Of a stretch of DNA of 64,000 nucleotides, positions 45,301 to 53,020 are shown piece by piece. The notes beneath the pieces were generated by a model, which had not been told where the DNA came from, did no database searches, and saw only the letters and a list, made by a program, of their open reading frames with translations. The stretch spans positions 25,241 through 89,240 of the forward strand of contig JAIXKT010000057.1 of the NCBI GenBank assembly GCA_026932145.1, in the 5' to 3' direction. Source of the DNA: Bacteroidia bacterium (GTDB lineage: Bacteria; Bacteroidota; Bacteroidia; J057; JAIXKT01). A program made the position numbers and the translations under genes. Every line of letters starts with the position of its first letter. Position 1 is the stretch's first letter.

Positions 45301-48300
45301 CACAACATTGAGACGTAGTAATTAACTGAACCGTAACCGTTTGAGGAGTAGCGTTAGCATTGGTAAAAGTAATGCCGGTTTGACCTGATGCAGGAGAGGT
45401 AATTTGAGCCGTAACACCTACAGGAGGGGAAGGTACAGACCACGCAAAAGAATACCCGGTAACGCCGTTATAGCGTACACTCGTAAAGGTAGCCGGCACA
45501 CCCGGGCAAACTGCCGGAACATCTACCGAAATACTGTCATTAATAGGCGGATTAGTAGCCAACTGCTTGAAACCAGTATATGTTTGGGTTGCGGTAGTTT
45601 GGCCAGTCAGTGTAATATTATCCATGTGGCAATCATCCCCCCAAAGAGAGTTAAAGAGAAAACCTAAATAGAGAGTTGCTTGGCCATTGCAAGCAACCGG
45701 TAATGTAATTGTCTGGGTAGTCCAGCCGGTTGCAGCATTGTAACGATAATAGGTATTAATATTGGTAAAGGTAACTCCATCCGTTGAGTATTGAACAGTA
45801 ACATTATCGTTACTACCGGGGTATCTGTTGTTTTGAAACCAATTAAAAGTTAACTGTAAGTTGGTATAGCCGGATGTGGAGAAGGAGCTGCTTCTAAGTC
45901 TGATAGCATCACCGTTTTCACAGGAATACGAGTTAAAGCGTAACATTCCTGTTCCTTGTGCGGGAGCGTAGCCACCCGGATTAACCGTTGTGCCGATATA
46001 ATCAATTGCTGGCGCAGTTCCCCTCGGATTATTGGTTATGGTAGTAATCCAGCCACTGGGTGCTGCATCTAAGTTAGCACTTAATAATGTGTTTGTTGTA
46101 GTTGTGGTAATAACAGGGGACTTCCAGCCAAGTTGATTATATTTATATCGAGTAGCAATATTTACTGAATTAGACCCAAGTACCGGAGTTGTTAGCGAAT
46201 CTCCGCCGCCCAAACTGTTCCATATTTGGGTAGAAAGTAAATTAAAGTTATTGGTTACCTGTGTGCAAGATTTGTTATCTGTTTGCAATACAGGCTGTGA
46301 AGTTAAGGCTGTGAAGTTGGTATAGGCAGTTATGGTTGCGGTATTTCCGGCTGCATTTAGGTCGCATAGTTGCCCAACAGTAGCTCCTGCTGCGGATCCG
46401 CCGGCTTGGCCGTTACCGCCGTTACTGCCATTACCGCCGTTACCGCCCCAGCCACCGTCGTCGCTGCCGTTAGTGCGAGTACCACCGATGCCAGCCGTAC
46501 CTCCCAAAGCGGAAGTACCGGCTGCTAATGATCCATTAGCTGTTCCAGCATTGATAATACAGTCTGTTACATTGGCATTTGCTCCTTTGTTCCATGAGAA
46601 TACGCCGAAGCTGGCACCGGCTGCTATGGCACCTTTTCCGCCGGTTCCTGCTTCACCGCCGCCGCCGCCGCCGGCACCGCCGTTACCTTCATCGGCGCAA
46701 GTACAGAAACAAGCCAAACAATCGCACCCTTGGTCTCTGGCACCGCCGCCGCCGCCGCCGCCGCCGGAACCATCTGCACCACTATCTCCGTTCGTACCAT
46801 TAGTACCGTTTATAAAGTAACCGGCATAACTATATGCTGAACCGTTTGTTCCGGCAGAAGCCCCGTTAGCACCGGCTGCGGTAGCACCACCGCCATTACT
46901 ACCTGCATTAGCTCCTCCTGTGTTGGTATTTGTGCAGGCACAGCAATTTCCTGAAAATGCATTATTTGTTGCTTTGGCACCGGCGGCACCTCCGGCTGGG
47001 CCTGCACCCGCACCACCATCTTGTCTTTGTGGGGTACCACTCGCATCAGTTCCGTTACCTCCGGCTCCACCGTCATTAACAGGGCTACTTCCTCGTGTAC
47101 CGCCATTCATCCATGAGTTACTATAGCCATTTACCCCTGAATAATCTGTTGCAGCTTCACCATTCCAGCCTCTACCGCGCCCACGCACGCCATTCTCGCC
47201 GGGTACGCCGGGTGAGCCTGAGCCTACATTAAAAACACAACGGGTAATATCATAATCAGAAGATCCTTGTCCAATGTATATTCCATAGTTCGTGATGCGA
47301 TAGCCATGTGTGCCTTCGGCAACATCTACGGTTAGGTCTTGAAGTCTAAAGTATTTTGCACCCGGAGAGGTTGTAAAAGCACTTACTCTTGGGCTTAGAC
47401 CACTATTAACGGGTGTATATGGATTAGGTAGTAAGAGCATCCCAGTAGCTGTTCCAGGGTCACACAGGTTTGGAACTGGTATAGCACCAAAGGATAATAT
47501 AGCCTCCATCACTTGCCCCCAGTCCACTGTAATATCTTTATCGTTTACAGTAATTGTCCAGTAGCCGTTTGGGTTTTGACCGGCGAATGCGGCAAAACTA
47601 CCTGCTTGCGGTCTCCAAGAGCCTGTTATCATAGCTCCTGACCCCGGCCACGAAGCAGTGGTTCCACTGCCACCTGAGTTTACGAAAGTAACGTTAAAGC
47701 CAGCGGAGCTGCCTCCATTATCCCAAACAAGGTTCATTGTGGTGCCGACTGGTGATGTTAAGGTAATACGCATATCTGCGCAATAAGTATGTATAACCCG
47801 AAAAGCAAGGGTCATATTGGTTACGTCCAAACTGGTTGGCTGGCCATAGACGTATATTTTTTGAGTTATCGTGGCAATGTTGGTATTGGTAAAGTCATCA
47901 CTGCCAAACATTGTACCGGGTCTCCATCCATAATAGGTTCGTGTAGAGGTACTTGATGAGTTTCTACGGATGATTCTGGTACCACGGTTGGGAAAAGCAC
48001 CACTTGTTGAGGTAGATGATGTTTTGGTAGTAAAAGTGGAGTTGTAGCCACCTTCAACGGTCATAAAACTTGTTATATTAAGTGGTGCATCTATGGTATA
48101 GTCTCCTACCGCCATCTTGATAACAGCATCGGTACACTGGGCTGCGTTTACGGCAGAAACAATATCAGTGGGGCTGCTTGAAGAGAGTCCATTGCCACCG
48201 CCTGCTGTGGTTACATAATAAACGTTACAAGTTGGGGTTGGGGCTGCGCCTGTAGTAGTTACTTGCGTAGATGTTTCGTTACCTACGCAGCCAGTTGTTG

Positions 48301-50149
48301 TTGCTGTTACACGAACGTAGTAAGTTCCGGCTCCGGCATTTGCATAGGTAGAGGTAGCAACACCTGTATTTGTTTGAACAGAAGCCCCTCCCGGAGACAT
48401 ACTCCAGATAAAGGTATAGAGGTTATCGGCAGCACCGGTAGCAGCAGCTACTAAGTTTACCGTACCACCTGTACACAATTTTGGGTTTTTGGGAGAAACC
48501 GAAACTACCGGTGGCGGAACTATGCTAACAGCTTGGGTAACAGCAACAATACAAGTACCGTAGGTAATCGTTGCTGTATAATTGGTTGTAACAGATGGAG
48601 TTACATTATAGGTAGTTCCTGAGGGAGAGCCGCCGGGAGTTCCAGAGGCAGGAGACCATGATACCGTAGCACCAGCAGGAACATTGGTTAAGGTTAATGT
48701 AGTGTTGCTTCCTGAACAAATACTGGTTGTACCGGTAACGGTTATGTTTCCAAGTAGATTTACGCTTCCTATTGCGCCTGTCGTCATTTGAAATCCCGGA
48801 TTACAAGCAGCTGCTAAGAGCGTATTACCGTCTGTTCCTGAAGCTAAGTTTAGTGTGTATGACCCGCTAACAGTGGGAGCAGTAAAAGTTAAATCTATGG
48901 CAGTTACTGATCCTGAACCAGGGCAGCCCACACCGGATGCTGCGGTAACAGTTGCTGAGCCGGGGCCGGTTAATGTAAAATCACTGCCATTAGAAGCTAT
49001 AGACGAGCATTTTACCGGGCTGCTTAGGTTTACTCTAATGGTTCGAGAAGGTGAACAAGCAACGGAGGTAGAAGTAAAGGTTGGCATTGTGTGGGTAAAG
49101 GTAAATCCGGCAGTAGCTCCTACTGAAAAAGCATTTCCGCATTTGTCTAACAGGGTGTTGCCATCTGTGCCGACTTTTGAACTAATTGTGTAAGCACCGG
49201 TATTAATTTGGGAAGAAGCATCAATGGTTAAGATAATTTGACGAGTCCAGTTATTTCCTGAGCCGCACCCTACACCAACGGCACTCAAAATCGTTACTGA
49301 GCTGGGGCCGGTGATTGAAAAGTCAGAACCATTAGCAGCTATTGAGCTACAAAATACATCTTCATTAATATTAACTGTAATTTGATTTGTAGCGCAATTA
49401 AATACAGGAGGTAATGAGCCATTGTAGGCAGGTGGAGTATTATCGAAGATTTGGGCAGTTCCGTAGAAGTCTATTCGGTAGCCTGTTTGGTCTTGTGTGT
49501 AGTTATCTACAATAAGGGCATAAGTTGTTCCTGCGGTTACGTTAATTCCTGGCATCCAAGGGTTTCCGGCGGGGCCTTCATTTAGCGGGATGACTGGAGA
49601 AGTAGCTCCATTAGCAGGGCCGGGCGGGCTTTGGGGTGTGCGCAGGCCTGTAGTGCCGGGAGGTGCAGCAAAATTACAGCGTACCGGGGTAGCTCCCGGA
49701 ACAGCCGAACATCCACCAATTGCCGTTAGGTTGTATAACGCAAAGTCATAGTCATACGTAGTAGAGATAGTAAAGCCAAAAGTACCACTGTTTTGTACCG
49801 TAAAAACGTACCAAACAGATTGACGTTCGCCGGCTAAGAGACATGTTCCCCCATTAAATTCTCGTGTAGAGCCATAACCTGTATAGGAGTTTGGCTGAAT
49901 GTAATACTGATTACACACCTGAAGAGCACTTCTACAGTCTTGTTCCGGGCCGGTTACAAATGATGAAAAGTTACCCGGAAGTTTCACATTATCCGGTAAA
50001 TTGTTTAAGCTATCTACTAAAGCCAGCTTCCTCTTTACCAAAACATCCAAATCTGTAACATTTCCGTTACGTTGCGCATAGAGTCCGTAAAAGCACGAAC
50101 TTAGAAACACTGTCGCTAAAAGCAATCTGATTTTGTAAATCTGTTTCAT
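42392..50149 (-). CDS. Giant T9SS-secreted glycine-rich adhesin-like protein
   Basis: About 2585 residues from ATG 50149 (MKQIYKIRLLLATVFLSSC, signal peptide ending YAQ). Modules in order: an N-terminal beta domain (to about 235); two SbsA/Ig-like repeats (about 236-455); Ig-like domains; a beta-helix-like start (YYVTTAGGGN, then GDYTIDAPLN) interrupted by a P-proprotein domain (about 745-890); a Gly-rich region (about 970-1273) with Cys clusters; a jelly-roll-like domain (about 1357-1513); a second P-domain (about 1651-1810); T9SS-type Ig modules; and a type A sorting domain (LYPNPTENE to the end, from about 2510). No catalytic domain was found, although P-domains usually accompany proteases. 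Upstream, an insertion sequence sits about 225 bases from the start codon. Confidence 0.88.
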   Translation of the reverse strand: MKQIYKIRLLLATVFLSSCFYGLYAQRNGNVTDLDVLVKRKLALVDSLNNLPDNVKLPGNFSSFVTGPEQDCRSALQVCNQYYIQPNSYTGYGSTREFNGGTCLLAGERQSVWYVFTVQNSGTFGFTISTTYDYDFALYNLTAIGGCSAVPGATPVRCNFAAPPGTTGLRTPQSPPGPANGATSPVIPLNEGPAGNPWMPGINVTAGTTYALIVDNYTQDQTGYRIDFYGTAQIFDNTPPAYNGSLPPVFNCATNQITVNINEDVFCSSIAANGSDFSITGPSSVTILSAVGVGCGSGNNWTRQIILTIDASSQINTGAYTISSKVGTDGNTLLDKCGNAFSVGATAGFTFTHTMPTFTSTSVACSPSRTIRVNLSSPVKCSSIASNGSDFTLTGPGSATVTAASGVGCPGSGSVTAIDLTFTAPTVSGSYTLNLASGTDGNTLLAAACNPGFQMTTGAIGSVNLLGNITVTGTTSICSGSNTTLTLTNVPAGATVSWSPASGTPGGSPSGTTYNVTPSVTTNYTATITYGTCIVAVTQAVSIVPPPVVSVSPKNPKLCTGGTVNLVAAATGAADNLYTFIWSMSPGGASVQTNTGVATSTYANAGAGTYYVRVTATTTGCVGNETSTQVTTTGAAPTPTCNVYYVTTAGGGNGLSSSSPTDIVSAVNAAQCTDAVIKMAVGDYTIDAPLNITSFMTVEGGYNSTFTTKTSSTSTSGAFPNRGTRIIRRNSSSTSTRTYYGWRPGTMFGSDDFTNTNIATITQKIYVYGQPTSLDVTNMTLAFRVIHTYCADMRITLTSPVGTTMNLVWDNGGSSAGFNVTFVNSGGSGTTASWPGSGAMITGSWRPQAGSFAAFAGQNPNGYWTITVNDKDITVDWGQVMEAILSFGAIPVPNLCDPGTATGMLLLPNPYTPVNSGLSPRVSAFTTSPGAKYFRLQDLTVDVAEGTHGYRITNYGIYIGQGSSDYDITRCVFNVGSGSPGVPGENGVRGRGRGWNGEAATDYSGVNGYSNSWMNGGTRGSSPVNDGGAGGNGTDASGTPQRQDGGAGAGPAGGAAGAKATNNAFSGNCCACTNTNTGGANAGSNGGGATAAGANGASAGTNGSAYSYAGYFINGTNGTNGDSGADGSGGGGGGGGARDQGCDCLACFCTCADEGNGGAGGGGGGEAGTGGKGAIAAGASFGVFSWNKGANANVTDCIINAGTANGSLAAGTSALGGTAGIGGTRTNGSDDGGWGGNGGNGSNGGNGQAGGSAAGATVGQLCDLNAAGNTATITAYTNFTALTSQPVLQTDNKSCTQVTNNFNLLSTQIWNSLGGGDSLTTPVLGSNSVNIATRYKYNQLGWKSPVITTTTTNTLLSANLDAAPSGWITTITNNPRGTAPAIDYIGTTVNPGGYAPAQGTGMLRFNSYSCENGDAIRLRSSSFSTSGYTNLQLTFNWFQNNRYPGSNDNVTVQYSTDGVTFTNINTYYRYNAATGWTTQTITLPVACNGQATLYLGFLFNSLWGDDCHMDNITLTGQTTATQTYTGFKQLATNPPINDSISVDVPAVCPGVPATFTSVRYNGVTGYSFAWSVPSPPVGVTAQITSPASGQTGITFTNANATPQTVTVQLITTSQCCGPLTTMTKTITVNPSAGVPVTVNVPACVGGSFTASVTSSGRTFFNSLPAAIPDNSCVGATSTITVSGMGAAVPSDRISVMVNLTHTWDGDLELFLVTPGGQRLGLSNRRGGSGDNYTNTVFTDSAITAISSGSAPFTGVYRPETATYGGCTASTITTFGAIGGGTIVPNGNWSLVVYDRAGGDVGTVISWYISFPGSVTPAGETYNWYTTLTGGTSIKNGNSYTIPSIASGANVYYIEAQSSEGCPSPYRQPIVVWGVPMIAPTVTVTTTPCLGSNAVLTVSNDAAIQTQYPGAIYRWWDAASGGTNIGTGTPFTTAATISIPQNFWVEAVSSNGCVSPRTQVVVTPTQTSPTIANGTACAPGIVTMTVTNPPQASVESFNWYTANIGGTLLQSSLVNTYDTLLTGMTTATLYVSVKMPSCTEGPRVAVTATVTATPGTLTWTGNGLTGANNWIDPNNWGGCVPSCATNVIIPNTVGNPVNNPPRIGFNPSAAACNSITIQNGNSLRFEDDKSELNVCGDFNHNGQIIALAGGKIRFTGAVTQNYNKGISATGDLPDVVINNTAPSIANRKIIVNQTMRIQSTAILAFISGWIKVVPAAEVYLLNSDTSAISGYNINSYVAGSLRRTTVATGKYDFPVGLDHEGAGGVGYQLMTLNFTATNNADNIRVDFKQYMTLPSALGVSACGANFNMQPLNNGMWTAEPFNAALVLIPNASYTGVYNATLRGRNFNNAGGATSSALSKTPTGMGTWALSGSCISGSVPGNTMCSGLNSFSDFNENPSADPLPVVLLDLQAAPRTNFIAVTWETSSEFNNAGFDLERSLDGSHFTKIAWKDGHGTTTAPQKYFHDDLNVKPNVRYYYRLRQVDLDGRFSYSNVVEAIIADEHAFSAILYPNPTENELNVALVLPEDDQIDFTIYNSIGQKVYTTTRKLRAGTHEVKLDLSELAVATYQIKIKTSYREFIDKLVKVK
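46330..47240 (-). repeat. Glycine-rich coding region of the giant protein
   Basis: About 300 codons dominated by Gly, Asn, Ala and Ser in GGxGGx patterns. A (GCC)n run on the plus strand at 46743-46767 encodes a block of consecutive glycines. Two Cys clusters interrupt it (NCCACTNTN and GCDCLACFCTC). GC content is clearly above the surroundings. Confidence 0.85.
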
Positions 50150-50374
50150 AAAATTACCCTTAAAAAATTTATACCTACCGTAAATACTTAATAACACTTA
50201 AAGTATTCACGAACTTGCGAATTTATACAATTTTTTATTCTGCAAAAAGAAATATAATTATTTGGTAAAAAAAATAAAGTAAATCGCTTTTTATGAATTT
50301 TGGTTAGCAAAATTAGGCTTATAGTTCTGAAAGTATGAACTACAGTTTCATTATTAGAACATTATTGCAATTAA

Positions 50375-51261
50375 GAGGTTGTTTAAAATTTATTTTTTTA
50401 TTCTGTTAAGCATAATTCTAATCATAGCTAAGTGCACAAAGCTTGTACTGCATTCGGGGTGGAATTCATAGTCATTAACCAATCTTCGTTGAAAACCAAG
50501 CCATCCAAAAGTTCGTTCAACTATCCATCTCTTGGGTAAGACATTAAATCCACTAATTCCTGCCACTTTTTTTACAATTTCCAAAGTGTAATTCAAACTT
50601 TTTAAAATCCATTCAGCTAAGTTACCGGTATAACCTTGATCTGCCAATATTTTTGTCAATCTAGGGTACTTATATCTTAATTCTTCAAGAACATATTTAG
50701 CTCCTTCTCTGTCCTGAATATCAGCGTTATGAATCACAATAGCTATAATAAATCCGAATGTGTCAGTAATAATATGTCTTTTTCTTCCTTTAATTTTCTT
50801 GTTTCCGTCATAACCGTTTGATAACGAGAAAGAACAAGTTTTAACAGTTTGACTATCAATTAATCCAAGACTTGGTGAAACATGTTTTCCTTTTTCCTTT
50901 CTTAACTTATCACGCAAAAAATCATGTATTTCTTCAATAAGCCCTTCTGCTGTCCATTTTCTGAAATAATAATAAACGAGTTGCCACTTAGGGAAATCTT
51001 TAGGCAGCAATCTCCATTGAACACCAGTTTTGGTGATGTACAATAATGCGTCTACAATACATCTTAAAGGATGCTTTCTTTTCCTGTTATCATTTACTAT
51101 TTTTTCAATAGCTTCGTACTGAATATCAGTTAGGTTGGTTGGGTAGGCTTTCATACTTGCTTAATTATCTGATTAATAATCAGCAATATACAAATAAATA
51201 TGTATTTAACCATGTGATATTAAATAATTTAACAATTTTTACACCATTTTTAAACAACCTC
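50375..51261 (-). mobile_element. Complete IS5-family insertion sequence, IS1031-like
   Basis: 887 bp with terminal inverted repeats: GAGGTTGTTTAAAA at 50375-50388 and its exact complement at 51248-51261. The element is flanked on both sides by TAA (50372-50374 and 51262-51264), a 3-bp TNA-type target duplication as seen in the IS1031 group of IS5. It carries one intact transposase gene. It sits in the intergenic region between the giant adhesin gene and the divergent hydrolase gene. No second copy lies in the window. Confidence 0.92.
50390..51154 (-). CDS. IS5-family transposase (DDE type)
   Basis: 254 residues in a single frame. The N-terminal DUF4096-type segment (YPTNLTDIQYEAIE, then GVQWRLLPKDFPKW) precedes the DDE catalytic core: Asp in LIDSQTVKT, Asp in ILADQGYTG, and Glu in WIVERTFGWL with the flanking R and K/R residues. 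Full length and with all catalytic residues, so probably active. The stop codon lies about 16 bases inside the left end of the element. Confidence 0.95.
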   Translation of the reverse strand: MKAYPTNLTDIQYEAIEKIVNDNRKRKHPLRCIVDALLYITKTGVQWRLLPKDFPKWQLVYYYFRKWTAEGLIEEIHDFLRDKLRKEKGKHVSPSLGLIDSQTVKTCSFSLSNGYDGNKKIKGRKRHIITDTFGFIIAIVIHNADIQDREGAKYVLEELRYKYPRLTKILADQGYTGNLAEWILKSLNYTLEIVKKVAGISGFNVLPKRWIVERTFGWLGFQRRLVNDYEFHPECSTSFVHLAMIRIMLNRIKK

Positions 51262-51499
51262 TAAGGTACAATGGCCTTTCAGTTTCTTAGGAAGGCAAGT
51301 AGTTCTCCTGACTAATTTCCTATTTCTAACTTGTAATGAGCTATTTGCAAGATTTACCTCTCTGGCTTAACCGCCTTTTTCTGTTCTTTATTCCGAACCA
51401 TAGCTAAGCGGTTTAAGACAGGGTTATGCCCCCTCGTAAAAAATGTTTTTCTAAGGCACATAAAAAATATTATATTGCGAGCAGTTTTTACCAATTGTT
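51262..51499. other. Intergenic region between the insertion sequence and the hydrolase gene
   Basis: 238 bases with no coding frame I can support. It contains an imperfect inverted repeat (CTTAACCGC near 51366 and GCGGTTTAAG near 51408) and an A/T-rich stretch with TATATTGC, a poor match to the -7 box, before the ATG at 51500. Together with 50150-50371 it is the original divergent intergenic region split by the insertion. Confidence 0.5.
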
Positions 51500-52876
51500 A
51501 TGAAACAATTATTATCCAAAGTTGCAGTTGCATTATTTGTGCTAAATGCGCTGTCTGGTTATAGCCAGCAGCGGTTGCGTTACATTCAAGAAGTGTTTGA
51601 GGGCGTTCGAGTAACCCCCAATGTTGTTTATGGAAGTAATATCCCTTATGCAAGTTCTTCCCCAGTAGATTTAAAGATGGATATTTACGAGCCTATTGGA
51701 GACACAGTTTCCAAGAGGCCATTAGTAATATTAGTACATTCCGGTAGTTTTATCAGCCCGGATATAACCGGAACTACCTACGGGCGCAAGACAGATAGTT
51801 GTATGGTAGAGTTGTGTAAGCGTTTTGCTCGTAGAGGCTGGGTCGCTGTATCTATGGATCACCGTTTGGGTTGGAATCCGTTAGCTGCTTCACAAGAGGC
51901 TCGTTCTAAGGGGATTATGCAAGCTGTTTGGCGGTCAATTCAAGATGGCCGTGCTTGCGTACGCTTTTTCCGCGCAAACGCCTCTACTTATCGTATAGAT
52001 TCTGATAAAATCACGATGGGCGGTTCGTCATCAGGTGCTTACGTAGGCATTCACGTTGCTTATCTGAATAAATCCTCCGAAACGTTGCTCCCCAAATTTT
52101 TAGATGGATTAGGCGTTCCTTTTATTGATACCGTAGCCTTAGGGGGCGTAGAAGGAAATAGCGGAACACCTGGCTATCCTTCTAATATTCAATTAGTTTT
52201 TAACTTTGGCGGTGCTGTTGGAGATACCGTTGCTTTAGAGGCAACAGACGTTCCGGTGATTTCTTTGCATGGGGTTCAAGATCCCACCACGCCGTATGGA
52301 ACTGCTGTGGTAACTACCGCCGGAACAGGTCAGCCCATCATTGAAGTAAGCGGTAGCTTAGACTTAAATAAAGCAGCTCAGCGTTTGGGAATACAAGCTC
52401 CCCTGATTAATGCCGGATTTAATGACCAGCCGGCAGCCGGGTTATACCCACTTAACGGAGTAGGTTTTGAACCATGGAATTGGCACTCAGCCTCTTCAAC
52501 GGTCGGCGTAGATTCTGCTAAGAAATATTGCGATACGCTGATGAGTTTCTTCTTACCACGCTCTTTTAAAGTTCTGCACTTAGATAGCGTTATGATGGAT
52601 GTCGTATCCGGGCGCCAACATGAAATCGCCGCAAACACTTGGTCAGTATTCCCAAATCCTGCAAACGACAAATTGTATGTTTCCCTTGAACAAGAAGCAT
52701 TAACTATCCAAAAAATAGAATTGATTGATATTTCTGGAAAAATAGTTTATTCATACTATCCGGAGGCACATAGCCAAACACAAGTTATCTATCGAAATAA
52801 CTTACCGGCAGGTATTTATACTTTACAAATCTATACTCCATCCGGCGTTGGAACACGGAAAATATCGTTCCAATAA
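51500..52876 (+). CDS. T9SS-secreted alpha/beta hydrolase (carboxylesterase-like)
   Basis: 458 residues. Signal peptide ending SGYSQ, then an alpha/beta hydrolase domain (about 30-360) with HSGSF as the oxyanion-hole region, the nucleophile elbow GGSSSGAY (about 173-180), an acid candidate in HGVQDPTTPYG and a His in the later NWHSAS segment. The C-terminus (about 385-458) is a type A sorting domain (SVFPNPANDKLYVSL to the end, with GIYTLQI). It would be exported through T9SS and act on esters outside the cell. Substrate unknown. Confidence 0.88.
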   Translation: MKQLLSKVAVALFVLNALSGYSQQRLRYIQEVFEGVRVTPNVVYGSNIPYASSSPVDLKMDIYEPIGDTVSKRPLVILVHSGSFISPDITGTTYGRKTDSCMVELCKRFARRGWVAVSMDHRLGWNPLAASQEARSKGIMQAVWRSIQDGRACVRFFRANASTYRIDSDKITMGGSSSGAYVGIHVAYLNKSSETLLPKFLDGLGVPFIDTVALGGVEGNSGTPGYPSNIQLVFNFGGAVGDTVALEATDVPVISLHGVQDPTTPYGTAVVTTAGTGQPIIEVSGSLDLNKAAQRLGIQAPLINAGFNDQPAAGLYPLNGVGFEPWNWHSASSTVGVDSAKKYCDTLMSFFLPRSFKVLHLDSVMMDVVSGRQHEIAANTWSVFPNPANDKLYVSLEQEALTIQKIELIDISGKIVYSYYPEAHSQTQVIYRNNLPAGIYTLQIYTPSGVGTRKISFQ

Positions 52877-52892
52877 AAAATCACTTACATAA

Positions 52893-52938
52893 AAAAAGCG
52901 CAACTTACCGGATTAAATTCCGGTAGGTTGCGCTTTTT
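52893..52938. terminator. Intrinsic terminator after the hydrolase gene
   Basis: Arms 52893-52911 and 52920-52938 (AAAAAGCGCAACTTACCGG and its near-perfect complement, one G-T pair) followed by TTTTT. It separates the hydrolase gene from alaS. Confidence 0.9.
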
Positions 52939-53004
52939 AGTTTCAGATCAGTTTCAGGATTAGCATAAAACTGAAAAAAAAGGTAATTTTCTGGTTAGTC
53001 TTAG

Positions 53005-53012
53005 TAATTTTG
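53005..53012 (+). promoter_or_regulatory. -7 promoter box for alaS
   Basis: TAATTTTG ends eight bases before the alaS ATG at 53021. Confidence 0.5.
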
Positions 53013-53020
53013 CGGACTTT

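Noticed and set aside
46332..46820. Long plus-strand reading frame rich in proline and alanine
   Set aside because: It is the complement of the glycine codons (GGC read as GCC/CCG) of the giant minus-strand gene. The same holds for frames at 58711-59238, 62244-62441 and 62675-63152.
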